From contig NZ_SHKO01000001.1 of assembly GCF_004217095.1 (NCBI RefSeq), forward strand, positions 558,001 through 622,000: 64,000 nt of DNA, in the 5' to 3' direction. Shown here piece by piece: positions 52,501 to 60,785 of the stretch. The notes under the pieces are model-generated. The model was not told where the DNA came from. It did no database searches and saw only the letters and a program-made list of their open reading frames with translations. How positions within the stretch are numbered: position 1 is the first letter of the stretch; every line of letters begins with the position of its first letter. Source of the stretch: Advenella incenata (GTDB lineage Bacteria; Pseudomonadota; Gammaproteobacteria; Burkholderiales; Burkholderiaceae_B). The translations under genes and the position numbers were made by a program.

Positions 52501-53430
52501 CTAACGCAACGCGGCGCGCTCTTTGAGCGCCGGCCCGGACTGTCCAAAATGATCCCTGATCGCATTAGTAAAATTGCTGCGGTGATGAAACTTGCGCTCC
52601 AGAATGCCGATGCGACGATAAATTCGGGTTGGTGACAGGTCTACGAACAGCAGTTTTTCATCCTGTTCCCAATTGAGGTTGGCCAGTTTCGGGACAATGG
52701 AAACGCCATATCCCTGGCGTACCAGTTCGATAATGGCTTCGATGGAATTCATTTCCATTTGAATGTCCACGCTGACGGCCAGCTTTTTGAGCGTTTGCCG
52801 GATCAGAATGCCGGTCCAGGTCATCTGGTCGAAATGAATGAACGGCGCATGGTTCAGAATGTCTATTGAAGGATTGCTGGCCTGGTCCGCCAAAGTAAAA
52901 AACGGCTTGCGAGGAATAATCAGAATCATGGGTTCTGCGTAAAGCGGCGTCCAGATCAGTTCCTTGTATGCATATTCCGGCGGTTCGGTGGCAATGGCAG
53001 CATCCAGCTGTCCGCTGGTGATCTTGTGGGCGAAATCGCCGGATTGACCCGCGAACACTTTGACATCCAGCTCCGGATTGTTCTTGCGGATGGACCACAG
53101 CGCATCCGAAAAAGACCCCATCAGGCTGGAGATCAGCGCGCCGATATGCACCGTGCCGGTAAGCTGGCCATGCCGGCCATCCCCGCTTTTGATGATTTCT
53201 TCATATTTGACCAGCAGTTCCTGAACGTCCTTCAACAGTGCTTCGCCATAGTGGTTCAGTACAAGCTGATGCCCGTTCTTATGGAACAGCGGCGCCTCCA
53301 GCGTGTTTTCCATCATTTTGATCTGCTGGCCGACGGCGGCAGAGGTCAGGCCGATTTTCCTGCCGGCGCCGGTATAGGAGCCGCATTCAGCGACCGCGAC
53401 AAACACGTTGAAGGTTCTTAAGGTAATCAT
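52501..53430 (-). CDS. LysR family transcriptional regulator
   Basis: 309 residues: HTH MITLRTFNVFVAVAECGSYTGAGRKIGLTSAAVGQQIKMMENTLEAPLFHKNG. The C-terminal effector domain is normal length and ends RRIGILERKFHHRSNFTNAIRDHFGQSG. Convergent with the CoA-transferase gene and divergent from a second TctC-type gene across an AT-rich gap. Likely regulator of the succinate-dehydrogenase-like cluster. Confidence 0.92.
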   Translation of the reverse strand: MITLRTFNVFVAVAECGSYTGAGRKIGLTSAAVGQQIKMMENTLEAPLFHKNGHQLVLNHYGEALLKDVQELLVKYEEIIKSGDGRHGQLTGTVHIGALISSLMGSFSDALWSIRKNNPELDVKVFAGQSGDFAHKITSGQLDAAIATEPPEYAYKELIWTPLYAEPMILIIPRKPFFTLADQASNPSIDILNHAPFIHFDQMTWTGILIRQTLKKLAVSVDIQMEMNSIEAIIELVRQGYGVSIVPKLANLNWEQDEKLLFVDLSPTRIYRRIGILERKFHHRSNFTNAIRDHFGQSGPALKERAALR

Positions 53431-53515
53431 AAATTTAAAATTTAATTTTAAATAATTAAAAAATTATTGGTTTTACTTTAATTTAAATTTAAATAATAAT
53501 CAACAAATAATAAAA
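53431..53515. other. Extremely AT-rich promoter gap
   Basis: Roughly 85 bases made up almost entirely of A and T (runs such as AATTTAAATTTAAATAATAAT), in an otherwise GC-rich window. It starts at the LysR start codon and ends about 100 bases before the TctC gene. Likely carries the divergent promoters and may be curved or a nucleoid-protein site. Confidence 0.6.
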
Positions 53516-53613
53516 ACTGCATGCCGTGGACATGACAGTAAACACAAAAATACGGCTTTATTCTGCCAACCCTGGCTTCGAGCAAGAAGTCAGCTAACAA
53601 GGAAGAGACAAAA

Positions 53614-54606
53614 ATGAAGACCATACTGAATCGTGCAGTAGGCGGCTTTTTCAGCAGTGTTGCCTGTGTCGCTATCGCCTGTACCCTGTCCGCGCCGGCA
53701 TTTGCCAGCGAGTGGCCACAACAGCCGGTACGCCTGGTCGTGCCATTTGCAGCGGGCGGCGCCACCGATATTATTTCTCGCGTACTGGCCCAGGAGCTGG
53801 GCAATGCATGGAAGCAGACCGTCGTGGTAGAGAACAAGGTAGGCGCCGGCGGTGCGGTGGGCGCCTCGCAAGTGGCGCGCGCCAAGCCCGATGGCTACAC
53901 CATGCTGATGATCTCGGGCAGCATGTTCACCGTCAACCCCTATCTGTACAAAAAGCTGCCCTACAGTGTCGCGGATTTTCAGCCGGTCAGCATCGTTACC
54001 ACCGGGCCGTTGCTTCTGGGGGTCAACAAGAACGTACCGGCCAGCAACCTGAAGACGTTTCTGGACTACGCCAAAAAGAATGGGACCGCAACCAACTTTG
54101 GTTCGGCAGGGGTGGGGAGCCAGGGCCATATGGCGTCCGAAGCCATCATGAACGCCACGGACGCGACCATGACTCATATTCCCTATGGAGGCGAATCTGC
54201 CGCGTTGACCGATCTGGTGGCCGGGCAGATCCAGGTCATTACCGCCAACCTGTCTGCGACGCTGCCATTCGTGCGCTCGGGCGACATCAAGGCCCTGGCG
54301 GTCACCGGTAATAGGCGCTCCAAGAGCCTGCCGGATGTGCCAAGCGTGCAGGAGCAACTGGGCAGCGACTTTGATGTGGTGGGGTGGTTCGGCATTGTCG
54401 TGCCCAAAGATACGCCGGAAAAGGTTGTGGCACAGATTGAAGAGGGCATCAAAAAGGCGATTGCGTCCAGTCGCATGACGCAAAAATTTTCCGAGCTGGG
54501 CCTGGAGCAGGCGGCAACCGGCGCGGCGTACATGAATGACAGGGTCAAAGACGAGTCAGTCTTCTGGAAGAAAATTATTGCAGAGCAGAAAATCGAATCG
54601 AAGTAA
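53614..54606 (+). CDS. Bug/TctC-type binding protein, second copy
   Basis: 330 residues, AAGGAAGAGACAAAA before ATG 53614. Signal peptide ending FASEWPQ. The fold includes PVRLVVPFAAGGATDIISRVLAQELGNAWKQTVVVENKVGAGGAVGASQVARAKPDGYTMLM and IPYGGESAALTDLVAGQIQVI. First gene of the eight-gene unit 53614-60309, so its ligand is probably the substrate of the succinate-dehydrogenase-like complex, a C4-C5 dicarboxylate or analogue. Confidence 0.93.
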   Translation: MKTILNRAVGGFFSSVACVAIACTLSAPAFASEWPQQPVRLVVPFAAGGATDIISRVLAQELGNAWKQTVVVENKVGAGGAVGASQVARAKPDGYTMLMISGSMFTVNPYLYKKLPYSVADFQPVSIVTTGPLLLGVNKNVPASNLKTFLDYAKKNGTATNFGSAGVGSQGHMASEAIMNATDATMTHIPYGGESAALTDLVAGQIQVITANLSATLPFVRSGDIKALAVTGNRRSKSLPDVPSVQEQLGSDFDVVGWFGIVVPKDTPEKVVAQIEEGIKKAIASSRMTQKFSELGLEQAATGAAYMNDRVKDESVFWKKIIAEQKIESK

Positions 54607-54650
54607 TGATGTAGAACATCCAATATTTATTTGTATCTGAGTGGGACGTT

Positions 54651-55364
54651 ATGGAAAAGATGCTGGCGGTAAAAATCTGGCGGGGCGAGGAAGATGGCGA
54701 GTTTGTCACTTACCAGGTTCCTTCCCGGGAGAACCAGACTGTACTGGACGTGGTGACAGAAATTCAGCGACAGGTAGACCCTACGCTGGCATACCGCTTC
54801 TCCTGTCGGGTAGGCGTTTGCGGCAGCTGTGCAATGACCGTCAATGGCAAGCCAAGGTGGACGTGCAGAAGCCATGTGAAAAATGTCGTGAAAAATAACA
54901 CGATCGTGCTGGAACCGCTGCGCAATATGCCGCGTATCAAGGACCTGGTTGTCGATATGACGGAGTTCTTTGATAAATGGAAAAAGGCCGGTGGCGAGTT
55001 TATCGGCACCCGGACACGCCATGAGCGACCTGCGCTGGTAGATCCTGCCAGCAAGGCCAGAAAACAGGCGGATGCCGCCATCGAGTGCATCAACTGTGCG
55101 GTCTGTTATGCCGCCTGTGATGTGGTTGAGTGGGATAAAGACTATCTGGGGCCGGCAGCACTGAATCGTGCCTGGAGCCTGGTCAATGACGAGCGCCATG
55201 CGGACGCCAAAGGGGTGCTTGAAAAATCAATGGCCGCTGGCGGATGCAATTCCTGTCATACCCAGGGCAGTTGCATGAAGCATTGCCCCGTTGGTTTGAG
55301 CCCCACAGGCAGTATTGCCGGCCTGAAAAAGCGCTCGCTGTTCGAGTTTCTTGGCGGGAAATAG
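54651..55364 (+). CDS. Succinate dehydrogenase/fumarate reductase-like iron-sulfur subunit
   Basis: 237 residues. The plant-type 2Fe-2S site lies in SCRVGVCGSCAMTVNGKPRWTC. The 4Fe-4S and 3Fe-4S cysteines are in CINCAVCYAACD and CNSCHTQGSCMKHCPVGLSP. It has the normal SdhB length, and DYLGPAALNRAWSLVNDERHA matches the helical region between clusters. It carries electrons from the flavoprotein to the membrane anchors. In this operon it comes first, before the anchors and flavoprotein, an order unlike the usual TCA-cycle sdhCDAB. Confidence 0.92.
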   Translation: MEKMLAVKIWRGEEDGEFVTYQVPSRENQTVLDVVTEIQRQVDPTLAYRFSCRVGVCGSCAMTVNGKPRWTCRSHVKNVVKNNTIVLEPLRNMPRIKDLVVDMTEFFDKWKKAGGEFIGTRTRHERPALVDPASKARKQADAAIECINCAVCYAACDVVEWDKDYLGPAALNRAWSLVNDERHADAKGVLEKSMAAGGCNSCHTQGSCMKHCPVGLSPTGSIAGLKKRSLFEFLGGK

Positions 55365-55366
55365 CC

Positions 55367-55702
55367 ATGGAAATGAAACTTTTTCTATTGCAGCGGCTAA
55401 CAGCCATGATCATGGTGCCGTTTATTTTTGTGCATATCGGCGTGATCATCTATGCAGTTCGTGGCGGCCTGAGTGCCGAGGAAATTCTGGGGCGCACCCA
55501 GGGCAATGGGTGGTGGATTGCCTTCTATACCTTGTTTGTCATTAGTGCGTCAATTCATGCGCCAATTGGGATTCGCAAGGTGCTCAGGGAGTGGGCCGGC
55601 TTGTCGTATTCCGTGCTTAATCTGCTGGCAGTAGCGCTGGGCCTGTTGTTTCTGGTGCTTGGCTTGCGTGCTGTGGTCGCGGTAGGAGGACTGGCATGGT
55701 AA
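55367..55702 (+). CDS. Succinate dehydrogenase-like membrane anchor (SdhC type)
   Basis: 111 residues from ATG 55367, one codon after the SdhB-like stop; longer in-frame starts overlap that gene. Three helices: LTAMIMVPFIFVHIGVIIYAV with a His, NGWWIAFYTLFVISASIHAPIGI with another His suited to heme binding, and YSVLNLLAVALGLLFLVLGLRAVVAV. It overlaps the next gene by 7 bases. Confidence 0.8.
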   Translation: MEMKLFLLQRLTAMIMVPFIFVHIGVIIYAVRGGLSAEEILGRTQGNGWWIAFYTLFVISASIHAPIGIRKVLREWAGLSYSVLNLLAVALGLLFLVLGLRAVVAVGGLAW

Positions 55703-56052
55703 GGAGCGTTCATAAACATAAAGCCTATTTTGCCTTCTTGGGACACAGGATTTCCGGTCTGCTGTTGGGCATCTTTCTTCCCATTCATTTTTATGTACTG
55801 GGCCTGGCGCTGGAGCAGACCGATCAATTTGACCGGTTCCTGAAATTTTCCGAATTGCCCGGCGTTAAGGTTGCCGAATGGGGACTGGTGCTGTTGCTGG
55901 CCATTCATCTGAGTTTCGGACTGCGGATTTTGGTGATTGAGTTTGTACAGTGGCCAACGCCAGGGTCCATACGGTTGAACTGGATCAGTTGGGGGTTGGT
56001 GTTCAGCGTCATCATCGGCGCAGTGTTTCTTGCAGGGGTATTCGGGTCATGA
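55696..56052 (+). CDS. Succinate dehydrogenase-like membrane anchor (SdhD type)
   Basis: 118 residues and three helices: FAFLGHRISGLLLGIFLPIHFYVLGLAL, VAEWGLVLLLAIHLSFGLRILVIEFVQW and ISWGLVFSVIIGAVFLAGVFG. HRISG and the paired His residues match the quinone- and heme-facing parts of cytochrome b-type anchors. It overlaps its neighbours by 7 and 4 bases, so the four SDH-like subunits are translated together. Confidence 0.82.
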   Translation: MVRSVHKHKAYFAFLGHRISGLLLGIFLPIHFYVLGLALEQTDQFDRFLKFSELPGVKVAEWGLVLLLAIHLSFGLRILVIEFVQWPTPGSIRLNWISWGLVFSVIIGAVFLAGVFGS

Positions 56053-57785
56053 ATGTAGAAAATTTGAAAACGGATATTCTTATCCTTGGTAGTGGTGGCG
56101 CGGGCCTGTTTGCCGCCCTGCACGCAAAGCAGGCCAACCCGAATCTGGATGTCACGATCGCGGTCAAGGGCCTAATCGGCAAAAGCGGCTGTACACGGAT
56201 GGTGCAGGGCGGCTATAACGTTGCCCTGGCCGAAGGCGACTCGGTAGAGCGACACTTTATGGACACCATCGAAGGCGGCAAATGGCTGCCTCGCCAGGAT
56301 CTGGCCTGGCGCCTGGTAACCGGCGCGGTGGAGCGGGTCCAGGAGCTGGAAAATGAAATCGGCTGCTTTTTTGATCGCAACCCCGATGGTACGCTGCATC
56401 AGAAAGCCTTTGCCGGACAGACGTTTGACCGGACGGTGCATAAGTCAGACCTGACTGGCATTGAAATTATCAATCGCCTGATGGAAAAGGTCAGGGCGCT
56501 GGATGTCAATCGTCTTGAAGAGCATCGGGCGATCGAGCTGATCCCCGCTGCTGACGGCTCCGGTATTTCAGGCGTATTGTTCATCGATATGCGCAGCGGC
56601 GGATACCGCTTTGTGCAGGCCAAGGCTGTGCTGCTGAGCACGGGCGCCGGGCCAACCATGTATCTGTATCACACGCCGTCAGGCGAGAAAACCTGTGACG
56701 GCCTGGCCATGGCGCTGCGCTATGGCCTGAAACTGCGCGACATGGAGATGGTGCAGTTTCATCCGACTGGCCTGCTGGGCGGGCCCGATACGCGCATGAC
56801 CGGTACTGTACTTGAGGAAGGCCTGCGCGGCGCCGGCGGTTACTTGATCAATGGCGCAGGGGAACGCTTCATGAGCAACTATCACGAACGGGGCGAACGC
56901 GCCACGCGTGATGTGGTCAGTCGCGGGATTTATGCAGAAATGCGCGCCGGGCGAACCAGCCCCATGGGTGGCGTGTACATCCAGATGTCGCATCTGGGCG
57001 TGGAACACGTACGCAAGTCATTCCCGGGCATGGTGCAGCGTTGTGGCGATTGTGGTTTCGATCTTGCCGGCGGACAGGTTGAGGTGGTGCCTACCGCGCA
57101 CTATCTGATGGGCGGTGTGGAGTTTGAAGTGGACTGCTCAACTGCCTCTCCGGGCCTGTTTGCTGCCGGGGAAGATTGCGGTGGGGTACATGGCGCCAAC
57201 CGTCTGGGCGGCAACGGCGTCGCCAATTCAACCGTGTTCGGCGGCATTGCCGGCGACTCGATGGCCGAATACGTGCGCAAGGAGGGAAGCTGGCGGCAGC
57301 CCGATCAGTCTGTGATTGAAGCGGGCATTGCCCGTGCCGAATTTCCCTTTTCCAGAAAAGCCGACATGACGCTGCCGCTGCGCGATGCCTTGTCAAAAAC
57401 CATGTGGAACGACGTGGGTATTTTGCGAACCAAAGAAGGCATAGAACAGGGCATAGCCAGTATTGCCCGGCATCATGACGCATTGCGTTCGATTGGCGTG
57501 GCCGACGGGCAGCGCAGGTTCAATCTGAGCTGGCATGACTGGCTTAACCTGGAGAGCCTGACGACAATTTCAAAAGTGATTGCAACGGCGGCGCTGGCCA
57601 GAAGCGATAGCCGAGGCGCGCATTTCAGGGAAGATTATCCGGAAACCGGCAATCTGGACACCACTGCCTATACCAGTGTCAGCGGCAGTGAAGACAACAT
57701 TGAACTGCAGATGGTTCCGGTCAAGTTCGATATCGTCTCTCCAGGCAATACATTGATTGGCCAAGAGGCAGAAAAATGTGCGTGA
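56049..57785 (+). CDS. Succinate dehydrogenase/fumarate reductase-like flavoprotein with altered flavin site
   Basis: 578 residues from ATG 56049. FAD motif ILGSGGAGLFAALHAK (residues 12-27). The segment that carries the covalent FAD His in SdhA (SHTVSAQGG) reads GCTRMVQGG, with Cys48 at the His position, so FAD is probably not bound in the usual covalent way. The catalytic core otherwise follows SdhA: His238 in FHPTG, Arg260, Arg287 in RDVVSR, His351 in HYLMGG and Arg384 in GANRLGGN. The motif RGEGG reads RGAGG, Ala262 replacing the substrate-site Glu. These changes favour a substrate larger than, or unlike, succinate. The overlap is 4 bases with the anchor gene. Confidence 0.85.
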   Translation: MNVENLKTDILILGSGGAGLFAALHAKQANPNLDVTIAVKGLIGKSGCTRMVQGGYNVALAEGDSVERHFMDTIEGGKWLPRQDLAWRLVTGAVERVQELENEIGCFFDRNPDGTLHQKAFAGQTFDRTVHKSDLTGIEIINRLMEKVRALDVNRLEEHRAIELIPAADGSGISGVLFIDMRSGGYRFVQAKAVLLSTGAGPTMYLYHTPSGEKTCDGLAMALRYGLKLRDMEMVQFHPTGLLGGPDTRMTGTVLEEGLRGAGGYLINGAGERFMSNYHERGERATRDVVSRGIYAEMRAGRTSPMGGVYIQMSHLGVEHVRKSFPGMVQRCGDCGFDLAGGQVEVVPTAHYLMGGVEFEVDCSTASPGLFAAGEDCGGVHGANRLGGNGVANSTVFGGIAGDSMAEYVRKEGSWRQPDQSVIEAGIARAEFPFSRKADMTLPLRDALSKTMWNDVGILRTKEGIEQGIASIARHHDALRSIGVADGQRRFNLSWHDWLNLESLTTISKVIATAALARSDSRGAHFREDYPETGNLDTTAYTSVSGSEDNIELQMVPVKFDIVSPGNTLIGQEAEKCA

Positions 57786-57812
57786 ACGCAAACGGAAATC
57801 AGGAGACAGGTA

Positions 57813-58754
57813 ATGGCAATTGACATAAATACGATCGAGCAGGCAGCGCTGGAAATAATGAAGCGCGCGGCCATCGATATTCCCGAAGATTACAGCCAGG
57901 GAATCAAGGCGATGCAGCAAACGGAGACGGGCAAGTTGCCGCGCTTCGTGCTGCACGCCATGGTGGACAACTGGGACGCGGCCACCAAGGACCGTCGCCC
58001 CATGTGCGCCGATACCGGAGTACCGCGCTACTACGTGAAAATGGGCAATAACGCCAGTGTGCAATCGGGTTTCATCGGTATCGAGCGGGCATTGCGCAAG
58101 GCAACCGCAGATGCCACGGTACAGATCCCCTTGCGGCCCAACAGGGTGCACCCGTTGTGGCGCACCGAACACAACAACAATGTCGGGATCAATGCACCGG
58201 AGATCGAATGGTCATTCGAGCCGGATGCAGACTGGGTGGATATCACCACAGTGCATAAAGGCGGGTTGTTCGGCACCGACTACCGGATGCTGTTTCCGGG
58301 CGACGGGATTGACGGCATCAAGCGCTTTGTCCTGGACGGCCTGATTGCATTTGGCAAACGCGGTCTGGCCTGCCAGCCGGCGATTGTTGGCATCGGCATT
58401 GGCGGCTCCAAGGATACCTGTATGCAACTGGGCAAACAGGCGGCGTGCCTGCGAACCGTGGGCAACCGTAATCCCGATCCGAAAATTGCAGAGCTGGAAA
58501 TGGAGCTGAAAAAACTCGGCAACTCAATCGGCATGGGTGCGATGGGCTTTGTGGGATCATCCATGGTGGTCGATTGTCATATCGAGGTGGGCTACACCCA
58601 TACTGGCGGCATGCCGGTCAGTATTCACACCTTCTGCCTGTCGTCGCGTCGGGCAACAGCCAGGATTCATGCAGACGGGCGTGTTGAATATCGTACCAAT
58701 CCGGAATGGTTCACGCCTTATATGAGAAGGGAGACAGTCGAATGGAACCGATAA
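57813..58754 (+). CDS. Class I fumarase/tartrate dehydratase-like hydratase, alpha subunit
   Basis: 313 residues, GGAGACAGGTA before the ATG. Class I (iron-sulfur) fumarase alpha family: MCADTGVPRYYVKMG, GKRGLACQPAIVGIGIGGSKDTCMQLGKQAACLRT, then VVDCHIEVGYTHTGGMPVSIHTFC. Cysteines in these three blocks suit a 4Fe-4S dehydratase cluster. Two-subunit class I enzymes hydrate fumarate, mesaconate or dehydrate L-tartrate. The sequence is clearly distinct from the single-chain fumarases. It directly follows the SDH-like complex, so it likely hydrates that enzyme's unsaturated product. Confidence 0.88.
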   Translation: MAIDINTIEQAALEIMKRAAIDIPEDYSQGIKAMQQTETGKLPRFVLHAMVDNWDAATKDRRPMCADTGVPRYYVKMGNNASVQSGFIGIERALRKATADATVQIPLRPNRVHPLWRTEHNNNVGINAPEIEWSFEPDADWVDITTVHKGGLFGTDYRMLFPGDGIDGIKRFVLDGLIAFGKRGLACQPAIVGIGIGGSKDTCMQLGKQAACLRTVGNRNPDPKIAELEMELKKLGNSIGMGAMGFVGSSMVVDCHIEVGYTHTGGMPVSIHTFCLSSRRATARIHADGRVEYRTNPEWFTPYMRRETVEWNR

Positions 58755-59449
58755 GCAACCAGGATACAGAGAACAATAAAGATGAAGATCTGAAGGTTTT
58801 CAGAATCAATCTTCCGGCCACACCCGAGGACATCGCCAGCCTGGAAATCGGCTCGGTGGTCTACATGAGCGGCGTGGTCTACACCGCCAGGGAGGGTGTC
58901 TATCAGAAAGTCATGGGTAATGGCGAGGCACTGCCCGTAGACTTGAAAACGCTTTCCAACGTTAATTTCCACTGTTCGCCGGCTGCGGCCGTCACGCCAG
59001 ATGGCCAATACAACGTGGGTGCTGTCACGGCAACGGCCAGTTTCCGGTTCTCCAAGTGGATGGCCAACTGGCTTGAACTGACAGGAACGAAAATTGTGAT
59101 CGGCAAGGGCGGCATGCCGCACGACGATTATGCCAATATCATGGTCCCCCATGGCGCTGTCTATCTGACCACCGTGGGATACGGCACCGGCGCGCTTCTG
59201 GGCCGTGGCATCAAGCGGGTTCGCGATGTGTTCTGGCTGGATGAATTGGGTATCGCCCAGGCCATGTGGCTGTTTGAAGTGGAGGATTTTGGCCCTTTCA
59301 TCGTGGAGAGCGATATCAAAGGCAATTCGCTGTTTCATCAGCACGGCGAGCAGATCAACGCCCGCATTGATGCGCTCTACGCCGGCTTGAAGCCGCCTGC
59401 GCTGCACCGGTTTGGCGAGACCAATGATCGTAAAGACGAAGTAATGTAG
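58742..59449 (+). CDS. Class I fumarase/tartrate dehydratase-like hydratase, beta subunit
   Basis: 235 residues from ATG 58742, overlapping the alpha gene by 13 bases. Beta domain: GSVVYMSGVVYTAREGVYQKV, then FHCSPAAAV, GAVTATASFRFSKWMANWLEL where canonical enzymes read GPTTSxRM, the nucleotide-like GKGGM loop, and the C-terminal FWLDELGIAQAMWLFEVEDFGPFIV. The altered GPTTS-type loop lies next to the substrate in class I enzymes and adds to the evidence for an unusual substrate. Confidence 0.87.
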   Translation: MEPISNQDTENNKDEDLKVFRINLPATPEDIASLEIGSVVYMSGVVYTAREGVYQKVMGNGEALPVDLKTLSNVNFHCSPAAAVTPDGQYNVGAVTATASFRFSKWMANWLELTGTKIVIGKGGMPHDDYANIMVPHGAVYLTTVGYGTGALLGRGIKRVRDVFWLDELGIAQAMWLFEVEDFGPFIVESDIKGNSLFHQHGEQINARIDALYAGLKPPALHRFGETNDRKDEVM

Positions 59450-59460
59450 GAGAAGGAACG

Positions 59461-60309
59461 ATGAGTATTATTGATTTTCGGCTACGGCCGCCGGCAGGAC
59501 AGTTTTTGTCTACGCTCATGTATGCACAGGGCGAACGCCGGGACGGCTTTACCCGAACGGTTGGCTTTGAGCCGTCGCCGGCGGCGCAGCAGCAGTCCAT
59601 GCAGATGACCCTTGAGGAAATGGATGAGGCCGGGGTGGATCATGGCGTTGTTGTAGGCAGGCTTGCCGGCATGCTGGGCAGCATTTCCAACGATGATGTC
59701 CTGGCTCTGATGCAAGCGCATGGCAACCGGTTTATCGGCGCGGCCTCTATTGATCCGACCAACAGGATTGAAGCATGCCGCAGCATTGACCAATCCATGG
59801 CTGCAGGTTTTCGCCTGATCAATATCGAACCTGGCGCCTATCCGATACCCATGTACGCTGATGATCGACGCCTGTATCCCATTTATGCCCATTGTGAAGA
59901 TCGCCAGATTCCCATCATTCTGATGGTGGGTGGCACGGCGGGTCCCGACCTGAGTTACTCCGATCCGATTCCGACAGACCGTATGCTGGCCGACTTTCCC
60001 AATCTGAAAGTCGTGCTCGCTCACGGCGGCTGGCCGTGGGTGACGCAGATACTGCATATTGCCTTTCGGCGCACCAATGTATATCTGTCGCCCGATATGT
60101 ATTTCTCCCGCATGGCGGGTTGGGAAGAATATGTGAAGGCTGCAGACGGGTTCCTGGCAGACCGGATGCTATACGCCAGTTCTTTCCCGTTCTGCCCGAT
60201 CAAAGGGTATAAGGAATGGTTCGAAACCCTGCCGATACGGCAAGAGAATCGCAGGAAAATCATGGGAGAAAATGCGAGCAGGCTGCTGGGCGTGAACAGA
60301 CGAGGATGA
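59461..60309 (+). CDS. Amidohydrolase-2 fold protein lacking canonical metal ligands
   Basis: 282 residues, AGGAGAAGGAACG before ATG. TIM-barrel protein of the amidohydrolase_2 family: VVGRLAGMLGSISNDDVLALMQAHGNRFIGAASIDPTNR, GFRLINIEPGAYPIPMYADDRRLYPIYAHCEDRQIPIILMVGG and FPNLKVVLAHGGWPW, the usual order. Yet the strand-1 HxH motif is replaced by DFRLRPP (residues 5-11) and the strand-8 catalytic Asp region by YASSFPFCPIKGY, where relatives read a GSDxP form. So a metal-dependent hydrolase mechanism is unlikely; it may be a metal-independent lactonase or decarboxylase, or a non-catalytic partner. Last gene of the SDH-like cluster. Confidence 0.82.
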   Translation: MSIIDFRLRPPAGQFLSTLMYAQGERRDGFTRTVGFEPSPAAQQQSMQMTLEEMDEAGVDHGVVVGRLAGMLGSISNDDVLALMQAHGNRFIGAASIDPTNRIEACRSIDQSMAAGFRLINIEPGAYPIPMYADDRRLYPIYAHCEDRQIPIILMVGGTAGPDLSYSDPIPTDRMLADFPNLKVVLAHGGWPWVTQILHIAFRRTNVYLSPDMYFSRMAGWEEYVKAADGFLADRMLYASSFPFCPIKGYKEWFETLPIRQENRRKIMGENASRLLGVNRRG

Positions 60310-60317
60310 TTGCCGCC

Positions 60318-60785
60318 CTAAACGCGTTGCGCAAACATCCGCTTATCATAGGAAAAATCATAGATATCCAAGACCTTGACGTTGGAGATGGCTGGGTGCA
60401 ACGGGTTTAAAACAATATTATGTTCCAGGGGAAGCACTACCGAGGGGACAATAAGTCCTAATTGACTTGCCGATTTCAGCCACTTTGTTCCAAACGACAT
60501 ACTGGCTCTGTCGGCAGGTAAAGAAGCCCATCCGACAGGTAATGCTTGTGGTTCGACCTTCAGATATAAGCTCGCGTCGTCCGGCAGTTCAAAGCAGGTG
60601 ATTTTCAACGGAAATGTTGGACGGGCGCTGGCATGCACGAACGTTTCAAGCGCACAGATGGCCGGTGACAGGCCCATGTAAACGGCGGGCACATCCATAT
60701 CGTTCCATCGACCGCCTTCGATCGCCGCGCCGCGGCCGGACAAATCGGTTGCCCGTTTTTCTTTTGTGACACGCCAAGCCTGCAT
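60318..60785 (-). CDS. RES-domain toxin
   Basis: 155 residues from ATG 60785, sharing one base with the antitoxin stop (TAATG). RES fold: AWRVTKEKRATDLSGRGAAIEGGRWNDMDVPAVYMGLSPAICALETFVH at the N-terminus, containing the Arg, Glu and Ser residues that name the domain (RxxxxR..G..W; E in AICALET), then the C-terminal VLDIYDFSYDKRM. RES toxins degrade NAD+. Its gene is the downstream partner of an Xre-type antitoxin, in the standard order antitoxin then toxin. Confidence 0.9.
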   Translation of the reverse strand: MQAWRVTKEKRATDLSGRGAAIEGGRWNDMDVPAVYMGLSPAICALETFVHASARPTFPLKITCFELPDDASLYLKVEPQALPVGWASLPADRASMSFGTKWLKSASQLGLIVPSVVLPLEHNIVLNPLHPAISNVKVLDIYDFSYDKRMFAQRV

